Shown: one piece after another, positions 1-10,064 of the stretch
Numbering within the stretch: position 1 is the stretch's first letter
Layout: every line of letters begins with the position of its first letter
DNA from: Diplonema papillatum
Lineage: Eukaryota; Euglenozoa; Diplonemea; Diplonemida; Diplonemidae
Assembly: GCA_030068145.1 (NCBI GenBank)
Contig: JAPJBO010000340.1
Location: forward strand, 1 to 64,000
Length of the DNA stretch: 64,000 bases
Direction of reading: 5' to 3'
Notes under the pieces: model-generated
Told to the model about the DNA's origin: nothing
What the model saw: the letters and a program-made list of their open reading frames with translations, nothing else
Databases searched by the model: none
Translations under genes and position numbers: made by a program

Positions 1-76
<76 letters not shown>

Positions 77-78
77 TC
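1..78. repeat. CT microsatellite at left edge
   Basis: Almost pure CT dinucleotide run cut by the window edge. By analogy with the other CT runs here (about 2840, 7863, 35557, 46124), which follow a LINE 3' signature, it is probably a LINE tail, but the diagnostic upstream sequence lies outside the window. Confidence 0.9.
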
Positions 79-258
79 TAGTTATTATGTTTCTACGGTG
101 GGGTGAATCCTGATTACCAGGTTCACGAAACAAGCAAAACTAGCGACCAAAATTTGCCGGTTCTCGCGCCTACTTTTCGATACGAAATAGATGCTCTAAT
201 ACTGTAACTATTGTGCGAACAACAACAACAAGGTTGGCGGTTGTAAGGGGTGGGAGAC

Positions 259-1278
259 ATGGCCACACTCGCGTGCAGGATCGAAGAATGCAGCCGGCTG
301 CTGCAGCAAGCGCTGGACGCCCAGCAGCAGGGCGCCGCCCTGGCCGCCGAGGTCGAGGCCGCCGCCGCGGCGGCGCGCGACGGCACCGTGCGCGAGCGCG
401 CGTGGCTGTACCAAGCCGAGCAGCGGCTGCTCGCCGCGAAGCAGACGCAGCCGGAGGCTCCCCCCGCCCCCGACGACGCGCCCTGGCGGAACCACTGGCT
501 CCTGGGAAGACCGATCGAGAAGCCCCCGCTGTCCGCACTCGCCCAGGCCGTCCCGGCGGGGGGGCAGCAGGCTGCCGCTGAGGCGGGCCTCCCCGATTTC
601 GTGTACGCATCGAAGTGTCTGCTCGAGGACAACTACTGCGTCATCGACGGGTTCTACCCGCTCGACGCGTGCCGGCGCGTCTGGCGCGAGATCGACGACT
701 TGTACGCGCAAGACGGCATGGCGCCCGGCCAGCTCGGCGGTGGGGCCGGCGACAAAGCCCGCGCCGGGAGCACGACGCTTCGCTCCGATTTCGTCTGCTG
801 GAAAGAAGGGGGAGACCCCGGCGTCGAGGCGTGCACGGAGTACATGGTCAACCGAGCCGACGTCTTCGTGCAGAAAATCGCGGCGTTCCTTGACGCGGCC
901 GTCGGCGCGCCGCACGGCTGGGAGGCGAAGCGGCGGACGAAGATGATGCCCGCCGTGTATCCCGGCAACGGCTCGCACTACGTCAAGCACTACGACAACC
1001 CCGGCACCAACACGCGCAAGCTGACCATCGTCCTGTACCTCAACGAGGGCTGGCGGCCGGAGGACGGCGGGTACATCCGGCTCGGCAAGCCGTGGCAGGC
1101 GCAGGAGACCGACTCGCTGTTCACGCCGATCGCCCCGTTGATGGGCCGCGCCGTCCTCTTCTGGTCCGACAAGCGGTGCCCGCACGAGGTGTCCCCCGTG
1201 TACAAGACGCGGTACGCCCTCACAGTGTGGTACCTTGACGAGAAGGACAAGTCGCCGGAAGAAGCCGACATGCGCTAG
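259..1278 (+). CDS. HIF-type prolyl 4-hydroxylase (EGLN/PHD-like 2-oxoglutarate Fe(II) dioxygenase)
   Basis: Single-exon gene for 339 residues. The first ATG is at 259; a GTG nine bases upstream is not a credible eukaryotic start. The first ~75 residues are Ala/Glu/Gln-rich and probably helical, followed by a Pro-rich linker. The C-terminal double-stranded beta-helix carries the iron triad His244-x-Asp246 (in YVKHYDNP) and His309 (in CPHEV), with Arg318 (in KTRYALTVWY) in the place that binds the 2-oxoglutarate carboxylate. The FWSD-R--PHEV-P-Y--RYA-TVWY block is characteristic of EGLN/PHD oxygen sensors rather than collagen prolyl hydroxylases. All catalytic residues are present, so it should be active; the substrate (a HIF-like factor, Skp1, or other) cannot be read here. 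Decayed copies of its 3' end follow directly. Confidence 0.85.
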   Translation: MATLACRIEECSRLLQQALDAQQQGAALAAEVEAAAAAARDGTVRERAWLYQAEQRLLAAKQTQPEAPPAPDDAPWRNHWLLGRPIEKPPLSALAQAVPAGGQQAAAEAGLPDFVYASKCLLEDNYCVIDGFYPLDACRRVWREIDDLYAQDGMAPGQLGGGAGDKARAGSTTLRSDFVCWKEGGDPGVEACTEYMVNRADVFVQKIAAFLDAAVGAPHGWEAKRRTKMMPAVYPGNGSHYVKHYDNPGTNTRKLTIVLYLNEGWRPEDGGYIRLGKPWQAQETDSLFTPIAPLMGRAVLFWSDKRCPHEVSPVYKTRYALTVWYLDEKDKSPEEADMR

Positions 1279-1290
1279 AAAAAGGTAAAA

Positions 1291-1660
1291 AACTACACTT
1301 GCGAGTCGCACGAAGCTGCCGGGAGTCCGCACGTGTACAAGACGCGATACTACGTCAAGCACTACGACCCCCGGCACCAACACGCGCAAGCTGACCATCG
1401 TCCTGTACCTAGCAACGAGGGCTGGCGGCCGGAGGACGGCGGGTACATCCGGCTCGGCAAGCCGTGGCAGGCGCAGGAGACCGACTCGCTGTTCACGCAT
1501 CGCCCCGTTGATGGGCCGCGCCGTCCTCTTCTGGTCCGACAAGCGATGCCCGCACGAGGTGTCCCCCGTGTACAAGACGCAAGACGCCCTCACAGTGTGG
1601 TACCTTGACGAGAAGGACAATTCGCCGGAAGAAGCCGACATGCGCTAGAAAAAGGTTCAC
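1291..1660 (+). pseudogene. Tandem partial copy of the prolyl hydroxylase 3' end
   Basis: Near-identical to the C-terminal coding part of the gene just upstream (from the HxD motif to the stop) but with small insertions and deletions that break the frame, for example an extra triplet after the strand that follows the HxD motif and a lost base before the CPHEV block. It has no start and no N-terminal half, so it is a truncated duplicate. Confidence 0.85.
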
Positions 1661-2470
1661 TTGCGGGGCACGCAGCTGCCGATAGGCCGAGTTGTTCTCT
1701 TCTGGTGGTCTCTGCACAAGGTGCCGTGTACACAACGCGGTACGCCGCGGTTGGTTATTCATTCACTACTCACTCAGGCACGGGCGCATGCTGCTGTTCT
1801 TCAGAAAAAGGGGGAAAAGACAGATTCTCACTTCCCGTTGGGATCACCCCGCGACTAACCAAGGTTTCCCCCCCGAGATAGCCACGGTTGATAAGAGAAC
1901 AGGCTAGCCCAAAAGGTCATTCCGCCGGAGCGTTCGTTTGCCTTTTGCGGAATTCCCACGTAAGACCGCGTTAAGCCCTGACGGTGTGGCACCTTGACGA
2001 GAACGGCAAGTTGCCGCTGTAAGACGCCGCCATTCGCTACAAAAGTACACATGCAAAAATTGCACGAGGTTGATGGGCCGAGCCGTTCTGTCCGCAGCCT
2101 ACACAGCATACGTGGATGTATCCACTAGCAGCGTAGTCCTACGGGAACAGTGGACGGTGTATGATATGCTACTAGCAGCCACCACCATCCTCTACGGGCT
2201 GTAGAACGGTATGTGGTAGCACCAGCAGCCACTACACATCCTACGTTGGATGGTATCGTGGTATGCTACTAGCAGCCACTACACATCCTACGTTGGATGG
2301 TATCGTGGTATGCTACTAGCAGCCACTCCCACTAACCAATAGCAGCGTAGTGCTACGAGGACATCGGTGTATGTATGTGGAGGTGTCCCCCGTGCACAAG
2401 CACGATACGCCTTCACGGTGCGGTACCGTGCCGAAAAAGACAAGTCGATCCGATGTTGTGCCGCAACGCG
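1661..2470 (+). pseudogene. Further, more decayed hydroxylase 3' fragments
   Basis: At least three more pieces of the same 3' end can be recognised: about 1685-1750 (VLFW and VYTTRY region), 1975-2045 (TVWHLDEN region through the stop) and 2375-2460 (EVSPVHK-DTP region). Divergence increases with distance from the intact gene, as expected for serial duplication followed by decay. No open frame is preserved. Confidence 0.6.
2213..2335. repeat. Short tandem repeat, unit about 59 bp
   Basis: About two units containing GGTATGCTACTAGCAGCCAC and an ATCCTACGTTGGATGG palindrome-like core; looser relatives begin near 2110. No coding content. Confidence 0.7.
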
Positions 2471-2727
2471 CACCTTTGCTTGTGCGAATCGTGCATAGTC
2501 AAGGGCAAGTCCTCACTCGCACAACCTGCGAGCTGATGTCGACAAAAAGTGCATCGCTAACCTGTCGCCGGTGTCTTTGTCCACCGTTTTCGGACGACTC
2601 CTGGGGCACCCTTTAATTAAAGCCAACGCCTTTACACACGTAGTGACCTTCTCGTGCCACCGGCGCAGTCACAAACGCCCTCTGCAAGCTAGACACCGAC
2701 TGCTCTCATGCCCTGTCTCTCTCTCTC

Positions 2728-2811
2728 TCGGAAATGTCAGCGCGGTAGCGATGACAGCGAGAACACATATAGGTGGGAGGGGAGAAACCCTGGGACTGCT
2801 AAGGCGTGACA
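2728..2811 (+). repeat. Dispersed ~83-bp repeat (family R5), copy 1
   Basis: Starts directly after a short CT run and matches 48642-48723 with only scattered substitutions over its whole length. Shared core: GGGACTGCTAAGGCGTGAC at the right end. It may be the 5' part of a LINE copy, the LINE's target sequence, or a small structured RNA; I cannot tell which. Confidence 0.7.
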
Positions 2812-2974
<163 letters not shown>

Positions 2975-3130
2975 TTTGTACACAGGCTACTCGTCAATGT
3001 GAGCGTTTGTGCTCTTTGCGTCTTCATAAGAGGAGAGAGAGGGTAGTTCCAGGTCTATCCTGTTGCGTGGATGTGTTTCCAGCTGGAGAGGCCCCGGCGC
3101 TGCCGCCTTTTTTTCACGTAAGTGGCGGCA

Positions 3131-3310
3131 TATTAAGCGCCAGCTTGGAAGGAAATACTCGACGAAACTGCCGACAACGAGCCGAAGGGATCCCAAGTGC
3201 TGTAGCTACCGAGCCACCTGTTGAACGGACCTGAGGCCATGCAGGTCTGCCGGTCAAAATCCTGAATGAGAAAACAACACACGGTGGTGTAAGCGAAGAA
3301 CACAAGAGGA
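3131..3310 (+). mobile_element. MITE-like repeat, family R2, partial copy
   Basis: Left end (AAGCGCCAGCTTGGAAGG then AAATACTCGACG) and body match copies at 23628-23917, 36517-36806 and 43961-44190. This copy stops before the right terminal sequence. Confidence 0.75.
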
Positions 3311-3600
3311 AGCTATGCTTTGAACACGAAGAACCACCTGCAAAAACAGGGAAAACACGAGGGGTGGTCGATCAACCGACACGCCCAGCATAGTGGACGG
3401 CCTGCAACGAGTACGTTGAAAGTAGCATTATGGCCACAAGAGATGCAGCGATCAAGCTTGTGTCCAGTCTTCCCGGCCAGCGACGGCCTGTGATTGTGGA
3501 CAGACTCACGATGGGCTCACGCACTTCCACTCAGACCACACTGTCGGCCTTTCGAGCTCGTTCGCCCGGGGGTTGATCGACTGCACCCCGCCTGTAGTTT
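3311..3600 (+). pseudogene. Broken 5' copy of the SNM1-like gene
   Basis: Repeats about 290 bp that include the leader and the first ~65 codons of the intact gene that follows (compare 3613-3905). It carries substitutions and an internal deletion just before the metal-binding His motif, so it cannot encode the nuclease. Confidence 0.85.
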
Positions 3601-3742
3601 CTTTTCCGGCTTGCAGCCACGCTTTGAACATGGAGAACGACCTGAAAACAAACAGGGTAAACACTAGGGAGGGGGGTAGGTCGATCAGCCGACACGCCCA
3701 AAACAGTGGACGGACCGCAACGAGTATGTTGAACGTAGCATT

Positions 3743-4987
3743 ATGGCTACAAGAGATGCGGCGGTCAAGCTTGTGTCCGGTCTGCCCGGCCAGCGGCGGC
3801 CTGTGATCGTGGACGGGTTCACGATGGGAGCGGCGGGCGACCGCTGCGTCGACTGGGTGCTCACGCACTTCCACTCGGACCACACCGTCGGCCTTTCGAG
3901 CTCGTTCGCCCGGGGGTTGATCTACTGCACCCCGGTGACTGCCCAGCTCATCCAGAGGGAGCTCGGCGTGTCGGCGTCGTGCATCTACGTCCTGAACCTG
4001 GGCGAGACGCACGCGAACCTGCGAAACATCGGCCTGAGCGTCACCTTCGTCGACGCCCACCACTGCCCCGGCGCCGCCGTCGTTTTCTTCGAAACGCTCC
4101 GCGAGCACGAGCTGCACGTCCACACAGGCGACTTCCGGGCCGACGCCGAGTTTTTGGCCGGGGTGCGGGGGTACATGGCAGCGAGGGCATATAAAAACAT
4201 AGCGACCCTGTGGCTCGACACGACGTACTTCGGCGAGAAGTGGCGGCTGCCCCCCGTCGCCGACGTGCTGGCCTGCGTCGTTACGGCGGTCCAGGCGGTG
4301 CGGGACGCGGCGCGGCTGGCGGGGAAACGGGTGCTGTACGTCGTCGGGTCGTATACCGTTGGGAAGGAGCGAGTTGCGCAGGTGGTTTCCGAAGCTCTCG
4401 GGGAGAAAGTGTCGGCGGAGCAGGGGAAGCGCGTGTTGCTGTCCATCTGCGGGTATGGATCTCTGCTGGCGGATCCGCAGAGCGACACCTGCGTCCGGGT
4501 TTGCGGCTTCGACAAAGTGCAAAGCCCGCTCGCGCTGCGTGACGCCTTCCAGCACTGCGTCGGCGACGGCAAGCAGTGGGACGAAGTGGTCGGCTTCAAG
4601 TGCAGCGGCTGGACCCTGCGGAAGAAGGACGCGCCGCCAGCGGCGACGGCGGCCGCGCGGGCGAAGCGGGCGTGGCTGCCGCCGCCGCCGGCCGCGGCGA
4701 AGTGCGGGGCGGCGACCCTGTTTTCGGTGCCGTACTCCGAGCACTCGTCGCACGACGAGCTGCGGGCGTTTGTGGCGGCCACGCGGCCCGCCGTGATCAT
4801 TCCCACCGTCGGTTCCGAGGACACCCGGAGGCAGGCCAGGCAGACGCTCCTGAAGCCGGTGCAGAGCAGCCTGCGGCCGTGGGTCTCCAGCAAGCGGCGG
4901 AAGACGGAAAGCGAGCGGGACGTCCTTGTCATCGTCGACGACGAACCCGTCATTGACTTGACTGCATCACCTCCTCGACCTTCCTGA
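3743..4987 (+). CDS. SNM1/DCLRE1-family metallo-beta-lactamase/beta-CASP nuclease
   Basis: Single-exon gene, 414 residues, start ATG at 3743. Metallo-beta-lactamase motifs: HFHSDH at residues 42-47, DAHHCPGA at 104-111, HTGDFR at 127-132, LDTTYF at 158-163. Beta-CASP motifs: GSYTVGKERV at 202-211 and PYSEHSSHDEL at 330-340. This is the signature of the SNM1/Pso2 5'-3' exonucleases that act in interstrand cross-link repair, telomere-end processing or V(D)J-type joining; the set here does not separate the A, B and C members. A low-complexity Ala/Arg/Pro insert (about residues 293-320) lies between the last two motifs. The C-terminus ends in a short acidic/hydrophobic tail containing VIDLT, a canonical SUMO-interacting core, with VLVIVDDE just before it. 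All metal ligands are present. Partial copies flank it on both sides. Confidence 0.9.
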   Translation: MATRDAAVKLVSGLPGQRRPVIVDGFTMGAAGDRCVDWVLTHFHSDHTVGLSSSFARGLIYCTPVTAQLIQRELGVSASCIYVLNLGETHANLRNIGLSVTFVDAHHCPGAAVVFFETLREHELHVHTGDFRADAEFLAGVRGYMAARAYKNIATLWLDTTYFGEKWRLPPVADVLACVVTAVQAVRDAARLAGKRVLYVVGSYTVGKERVAQVVSEALGEKVSAEQGKRVLLSICGYGSLLADPQSDTCVRVCGFDKVQSPLALRDAFQHCVGDGKQWDEVVGFKCSGWTLRKKDAPPAATAAARAKRAWLPPPPAAAKCGAATLFSVPYSEHSSHDELRAFVAATRPAVIIPTVGSEDTRRQARQTLLKPVQSSLRPWVSSKRRKTESERDVLVIVDDEPVIDLTASPPRPS

Positions 4988-5145
4988 AGCTGATCTATAA
5001 TGCACAATATCTTGAGCGATGGCCTGCGTTGCATTCGTCACCAGGTGACTTCCTCCCGATCGTACCGTGTGTCGTGCTCCAGGCGCTTGACACTACCGTG
5101 AGCTGTTTGAGTCAGAATGCGGAGAATCTGCGGCGGTCCATTCCA

Positions 5146-5386
5146 TACTGTCGACGAGCTTCGGGCGTTCGTGGCGGCCACGCGGCCCTCCGCGATCATC
5201 CCCACCGTCGGTTCCGAGGACACCCGGAGGCAGGCCAGGCAGACGCTCCTGAAGCCGGTGCAGAGCAGCCTGCGGCCGTGGGACTCCAGCAAGCGGCGGA
5301 AGACGGAAAGCGAGCGGGACGTCCTTGTCATCGTCGACGACGAACCCGTTATTGACTTGACTGCATCACCTCCTCGACCTTCCTGA
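5146..5386 (+). pseudogene. 3' copy of the SNM1-like gene
   Basis: Reproduces the last ~80 codons of the intact gene, from the beta-CASP DELRAF segment through the VIDLT tail and stop, with very few changes, then ~40 bp of matching 3' flank. It lacks the catalytic domain. The SUMO-interaction-like tail is conserved, implying recent duplication. Confidence 0.85.
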
Positions 5387-5639
5387 AGCTCATCTAGAAT
5401 GTACAATATCTCGAGTGATGGCCTAGGTGACTACTGAAATGTCAGGCACAACCAGTTTGTGTGGTCCAGCTGGTTTCCATCGTCGCGGATACTTTTGCGT
5501 GCGACGGTGCCGTGTGGACCTGTCCAGCATGTCATCCGCCCCTTGACGTGCTGACAGCACTTCCACGAAGTCCAAGTGCAGTTTTTCAAGCAGCTGAAGC
5601 CTCTTTCCCTGTTCGGTTGGTAAGAGATCCGGGTCGTGG

Positions 5640-5787
5640 CGATCCTCCGCGCCGTTCAAATGCAGCGGCTGAACCCTGCGGAAGACGGACGCTCCGCCGC
5701 GCGTGGGTGCCGCCGCAGGCCGCGGCGAAGTGCAGGGGCGGCGACCCTGTTTTCGGTGCCGTACTCCGTCGCACGACGAGCTGCGGG
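5640..5787 (+). pseudogene. Second, shorter 3' fragment of the SNM1-like gene
   Basis: Matches the segment around the Ala/Pro linker and the PYSEHSSHDEL motif, with deletions and frame breaks. It ends abruptly where LINE-derived coding sequence starts at about 5788. The stretch 5400-5640 before it shows no recognisable gene. Confidence 0.75.
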
Positions 5788-6968
5788 TGGACCACCTTGA
5801 AGGGGTCTCCAATATCGAGCTCGCACTGGACTTCGAGCTGTTCACAGGGATGGATGTCAAGCACTGCCCCAAGAGGCCGAAGGTTCAGCGCCCCGCTGGC
5901 CCCGTATCGGTGGCCGAACGGGGTCAGCGGCTAGGAGCGATGCTCGCAGTGTTGTGCCGCCTATGCGAGACTCTGAAGCTGCCCTCGCCGCTGCCGACTG
6001 CGAGACTGGAGAGGGTGAAGAGCCTCCACACGCTCGGTGTGCCGCGGGTGATTGGCGGGCTGCAAGTACGTCCCGTCTTCGCGGCGGGCGCGGAAACGGC
6101 GGCTGTCCTGGAGGCCTGTGCCACGCGTGCCCTGCCCGTCGGTGGGCTGACAAGCCAAGTGTGGGGTAGGGACGTGTTCCCGCAGTACGACTCGGCTCTA
6201 CGCGCTGAGCGCGCTCAGCAGTGGGAGGTGCGGAGGCCGGTGCTGACACGCTCTGCGCACCCAGTGCTGGTGCCCGCGTCGCAGGCCATGACGCGAGGGC
6301 GTTTTCAGGTCTGCGACAAGTGCGCGAAGAAGAAGTGTCCGTTGTGCGCCTCGAGCTCACAGCGCACGCCGGAGCAGTGTTGCCGGGACCACCACGAGCC
6401 CGGTGACGGTGTCCTCACGCAATGCTGCGGAGCGCACCACCTGACGCGTTGCGGCGGCTGCGCCAATGCCTCCGTGTGCTGCCGGAGTGGCCACCACCGG
6501 GCGGGAGACCGGCCGGACGACGCCGACGACGAGAACGAGGCACCTGCACCTCCGGCGGGACCTCAACCGGCACCGGCAGCGCCCCGACGCGGGCTCCGAC
6601 GCAAACGCGGGGAGACGAGCGAGGAATCCTCCGGCTCCGGCCAGGGAGACTCACCAACGATCGATCGCGCTGCGCCGCTGCGGCGGCGTGCTGCGGAGGA
6701 CCCTTCCGTCCCACGCACCCCCCCAGCGCGGCGGCGCCGACGCACTCAACTGCCAGCGCCGCAACTCCGGGCCAACACCCCCGCCCGACGAACGCCGCCC
6801 AATGCGCAGCCCCCGGCTGCGTCCATCCGACGCGCGAACCGACGCAAACGCGAAGAAACGAGCGAAGGGTCATCCAACGATGGCTCCGGCCGGGTGGCCA
6901 CATTGACACCCACTCGTAGGCCGCCTCCGCGGCGACGTAACAGACGCGTTCCATCTGCTGTGACGTAG
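5788..6968 (+). mobile_element. 5'-truncated LINE: C-terminal ORF with Cys/His-rich and Arg/Pro-rich tail
   Basis: Open frame of about 390 codons. Its first part (IELALDFELF..., then a GLQVRPVFAAGAET-type block and a VFPQYDSALRAERAQQWEVR block) aligns with the C-terminal region of the LINE at 31277-35491 (VELALDFEAF..., RPRFAAGRKTEW, VPEYPHDVPYVQWELR), so it is the 3' end of a related but distinct LINE. It continues into a dense Cys/His cluster (CDKCAKKKCPLC, several CC and HH pairs) absent from the other LINE, then into an Arg/Pro-rich tail in which a RRKRxETSExSS motif occurs twice. Stop at 6966-6968. RT and endonuclease are missing, so it cannot move. No CT tail follows. Confidence 0.7.
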
Positions 6969-7810
6969 ACACGGAGTGTGCATAGTGCGTTGCTCAGGGT
7001 AGTCGAAGGCCTGACAATCACACTAATGCAACAAATTTACACAACCATCGTCCTCGCGGTCGCTTGCGGATGCGTATGCTTCTGCAAACCCTCGGCCAAT
7101 TCTGTCTTCCCGTTGGGGAAGGGTCGGCCCTCGTCTTCGTTTTGCTGGCGCCGGTATCTTTCTTGCCCCGAAGCGGCTTGCTCCAAGGACCGCCGGAACG
7201 ACGCCACACCCGTGTAGCTGCTCCTCCCTTTCTTCGCATGCGCATTCGGCCCCTTCGGTAGTGCTATTTCCTGGAAGTGCATCGAACTGCTTGCTGCTGT
7301 CTATCAGCAGTATACCACAGGGCCGACAGGCTAGCACACACGAAAAACTATCGTCACAGGTTAGCACAACCAGAAAGCTATCGTAGGCTATGACAGGCAA
7401 TTATAGTCTAGCCCCGCACCAGCAGTGGAGGTGGACTGGCTCATTTACGTCGCTAGGGCGGTGTTTGGTGTTGGTCTCGGTGAGAAACCGCGATAGCCAC
7501 CGGCAGGCATTGCGATGGAGCTCCTGGGGGTGAGAGCGGACCATCGCAGGCACACCTTATCCCATCTTCCGCCCTTGTATCTGACCCCCGCCTTTCGCCG
7601 TCAGGTGGGGGAGGCGACAGGAACCCGATTTGTTTCATTCAAGACGTGAAGGAGATTTCCCGTGTTTGACCGCTAAAAAAACATGCACCTTTTCGGTACA
7701 GAAACACCTGTTCTCGGTGCGCGAGGAGTCCATTCTTCTGGCTTCCCAAAACCCCCCACGCCTGGCCTTGTGGCTGACTCGAGTGACACCGTTTCATCTT
7801 CCTGAATGCA
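6969..7810. other. No gene recognised
   Basis: About 840 bp without a convincing coding region, recognised repeat or RNA gene. Mixed composition; short overlapping open frames only. Confidence 0.5.
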
Positions 7811-7884
7811 GTAGTGGGGCGACCGGATACTCCTCGGAGAGATGGTCCCTGCACTCTAACTCGTCTCTCTCTCTCTCTTTCTTC
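7811..7884 (+). mobile_element. LINE 3' tail relic
   Basis: Matches the last ~70 bp of the LINE at 35510-35574 (GTGGGGCGACCGGATACTCC, then the AGATGGTCCCTGCACTC signature, then a short CT run), so it is a very short 5'-truncated insertion. The CT run ends in TTTCTTCC. Confidence 0.85.
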
Positions 7885-8152
7885 CTTCGAACATTGGGCG
7901 GGGCGTACGTTTTGGTTCAAAACGTTAGAACCGAGCTGGAGTTCGGCCTGCGGTCTCCGTAGGGCAGAAAGGATCAATGCTTGCTGCTGGGGAATAGATC
8001 CGTTGTTAAACCTGCCCAAGGAGCCCCAGCTTCCTTCCGGTTCGAAGACGTTCTGCAGCCTTAGGCACCTTACCATCCTACCGTCCGTCAGGGTGTGAGT
8101 ATTCTATCTCCTGCCAGTTCTCTGGCAGTCCTACCTAGCCTCTGCGATTGCG

Positions 8153-8463
8153 TTGAACGCAGCCGATCGTCATTCGTTCCAGCATTTAATGTTTTCTCGT
8201 TGTAGGTATTCTGCGCAAAAGATGGCTGAGTGTGTAGTGGGCGGCGCCATCTATCTCGCAGTCGCGAAGAAAAAGAGGGCCCGCCGCGTCACAAGGCGGC
8301 CATCCCACGCGAGGCGCCGCCACCCACTAGCAGCGCCGCAACCTGCAGCGCGCCTCCAGAGCGACTCATGCCCGCCGTAGCAGTACGAAGAGACGTGAGC
8401 AGACCAAAAACTCCCCGGCAAGATGGTCCCTGCACGCTAACTCGTCTCTCTCGCTCTATCTTA
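8153..8463 (+). mobile_element. Diverged LINE 3' end copy
   Basis: The end of an open frame (…AVAKKKRARRVTRRPS…, stop near 8380) parallels the C-terminus of the LINE at 31277-35491 (…AIAKRRRARETT…). It is followed by the GATGGTCCCTGCACGC signature and a short imperfect CT tract. It abuts a P2X 5' fragment at its right end and so was inserted into, or carried with, that copy. Confidence 0.7.
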
Positions 8464-8570
8464 GTGAAGGAGATCGACGCGGATGACCTGTTCGACTACA
8501 AAGAGAACCGGCGGGTCGCCATCCGCTACCGCAAGCTTGGCATCGCCCGGATCCTGATTATGGATGGACC
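8464..8570 (+). pseudogene. P2X-like exon 1 fragment, left of an insertion
   Basis: Encodes the N-terminal piece around EIDADDLFDYKENRR and RKLGIARIL of the P2X-like gene at 17976. The last 90 bp (8481-8570) are repeated at 9074-9163 on the other side of an inserted RT fragment, with a single mismatch. Confidence 0.85.
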
Positions 8571-9073
8571 TGCTTCAGGGCCAGTGCCGGCCCTTGGAGC
8601 TGGCCCGACCGGCCAAGCTCCTCGGTCATCGAGTCAAGGAGGGCCTTGCGCCGCTCGCCGTGAACCGTCGTGGACCACACTTTCTGTCCACGCCCCCCGT
8701 AGTTATCCCGTGCCTGCAGAACGTCCTGAATCTTCTCCAGGACGGAATCAAAGGGTGCAAGGCGCGGGTCTTCGAGGGACGCTAGAAAGGTGTCGTCCTC
8801 GTTGAGAAGCATCGCGTGCGGCAGGACGTAGGGGGTCACCAGGGACGACAGGCAAGCCTCGCCGTCAAAGGTGGCCGCGATGTGCGCGATCGCCACTGTA
8901 TCTGCGCAGGAGTGCAGGCCCAAGCCGCCCAGCCTGACGGAAAGGGAAGCCAGGGCCCAGGCGGATGCGTCCGTCTCTATGCCCGTGATCGTCGCCAGGC
9001 AAGACTGCGTGGCCTGATCGATGCCAGCGAAGTCAAAGACGGCCCCCACTGCGCGCATGAGGTGGACGACGCT
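8571..9073 (-). mobile_element. Reverse transcriptase fragment inserted in a P2X copy
   Basis: On the minus strand an open frame (from about 9058 to 8571) reads …SVRLGGLGLHSCADTVAIAHIA…, the RLGGLGL block found downstream of the catalytic core in many non-LTR RTs. No catalytic core, no 3'UTR and no CT tail are included. It sits exactly between two 90-bp direct repeats of P2X sequence (8481-8570, 9074-9163). The family is uncertain because the fragment is short. Confidence 0.6.
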
Positions 9074-9400
9074 GGATGACCTGTTCGACTACAAAGAGAA
9101 CCGGCGGGTCGCCATCCGCTACCGCAAGCTTGGCATCGCCCGGATCCTGATCATGGATGGACCCCTTGATGTACATGGTCGTGTACGAGGTCATCATGCA
9201 GCACGGGTACCTCATCAAAGACATCACGCATTCTCTGTTTTGACACTCTTTAGTCATCCGTGTTTTTTAGTCGTGGCACGCTGTGCCCGAAGGTTTCATA
9301 CGCATGTTCACGTCTATCGAAATTGCACCCAATTCAGAGTTTCGGAGGGGGCGAGGGGCAAAGAAGAAAGTCGCCCAGCCAGTGCTGAAGAAAAAGAAAA
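9074..9400 (+). pseudogene. P2X-like exon 1 fragment, right of the insertion, plus 5' unit relic
   Basis: Resumes the P2X N-terminal segment and continues through part of the first membrane helix (MYMVVYEVIMQHGYLIKD-like in shifted frames). After about 9230 it becomes leader sequence like that in the 323-bp units at 17.2-17.9 kb (TCATACGCATGTTCACGTC, then AAAGAAGAAAGTCGCCCAGC). No complete frame. Confidence 0.7.
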
Positions 9401-9683
9401 AAGAAAAAGGCCGCTCCCGGTCCAGGAACGTGACGGTCAACCACAGCTTGCAAAGCTTGTAGTCGGAGGCAGCTCAGTGCCACAACCCCGTCCGCTCTGC
9501 CCTGTGGCTGACCGTCTCGACGAGCTTGTGTTCAGCGCAAGCGCCAAGCCCCAAGGTGCGCCACGCCTCGATGCTTTAGTTTGGGAAATCGGTAGCCACT
9601 TGACCCGTAGGCCCGTGGCTCTGCAGTACCGCCGAACACGTGAAGCTTGGCTCCCGTGTAGCAGGCTTTCCCTGGTACCCTAG
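9393..9683 (+). repeat. Dispersed ~290-bp repeat, inverted partner at 25649
   Basis: Nearly identical to the reverse complement of 25649-25936 over the whole length. It starts in an A/G-rich run and ends near TTTCCCTGGTACC. No ORF of known family; origin unknown. Confidence 0.8.
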
Positions 9684-10064
9684 CCAGCAGGGGACTAGTT
9701 TTGGAAACCCGGTTTCCCGGTTTCAGAAACCGGGGTTTTCCGGTTTCGGTTTTTCAAAAAAATAAAAAATAATTTATAAATTATGATTTCAAGTGGCCCC
9801 TGTACTGTACAGTACTGCAGTTACATGGCGCGTCACGGTGTGTCACTGCAATTCGAAGCTTTTCACTTACCATCTCCGTAGTTTGAGAGGTGCACACCAC
9901 CACCGCAAGCTTATATCTCACCACCCCCCTCCGCCCCCTTGTTTGCGTGCGCGGGGCGACGGTTCCAGGCACTCAGACACCCACAGGCACCGCAGAGCCC
10001 CAAAACCGGGGTTTTGGCTGAAACCGGCTTTTTGCTCGGTCAGACGAAGAGCAAAGTCCCCTGC
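9684..10064. other. No gene recognised; AT-rich spacer
   Basis: Contains GGTTTCCGG/CCGGTTT-type short repeats near 9700-9760 and an AT-rich stretch near 9755-9785. Nothing coding is visible. Confidence 0.5.

Noticed and set aside
208..1641. 477-codon minus-strand open frame opposite the prolyl hydroxylase
   Set aside because: Mirror of a GC-rich gene; the plus strand has the complete catalytic domain and the minus product has none.
3506..5034. Long minus-strand frames opposite the SNM1-like gene
   Set aside because: Antisense shadows of a GC-rich reading frame; no recognisable motifs.
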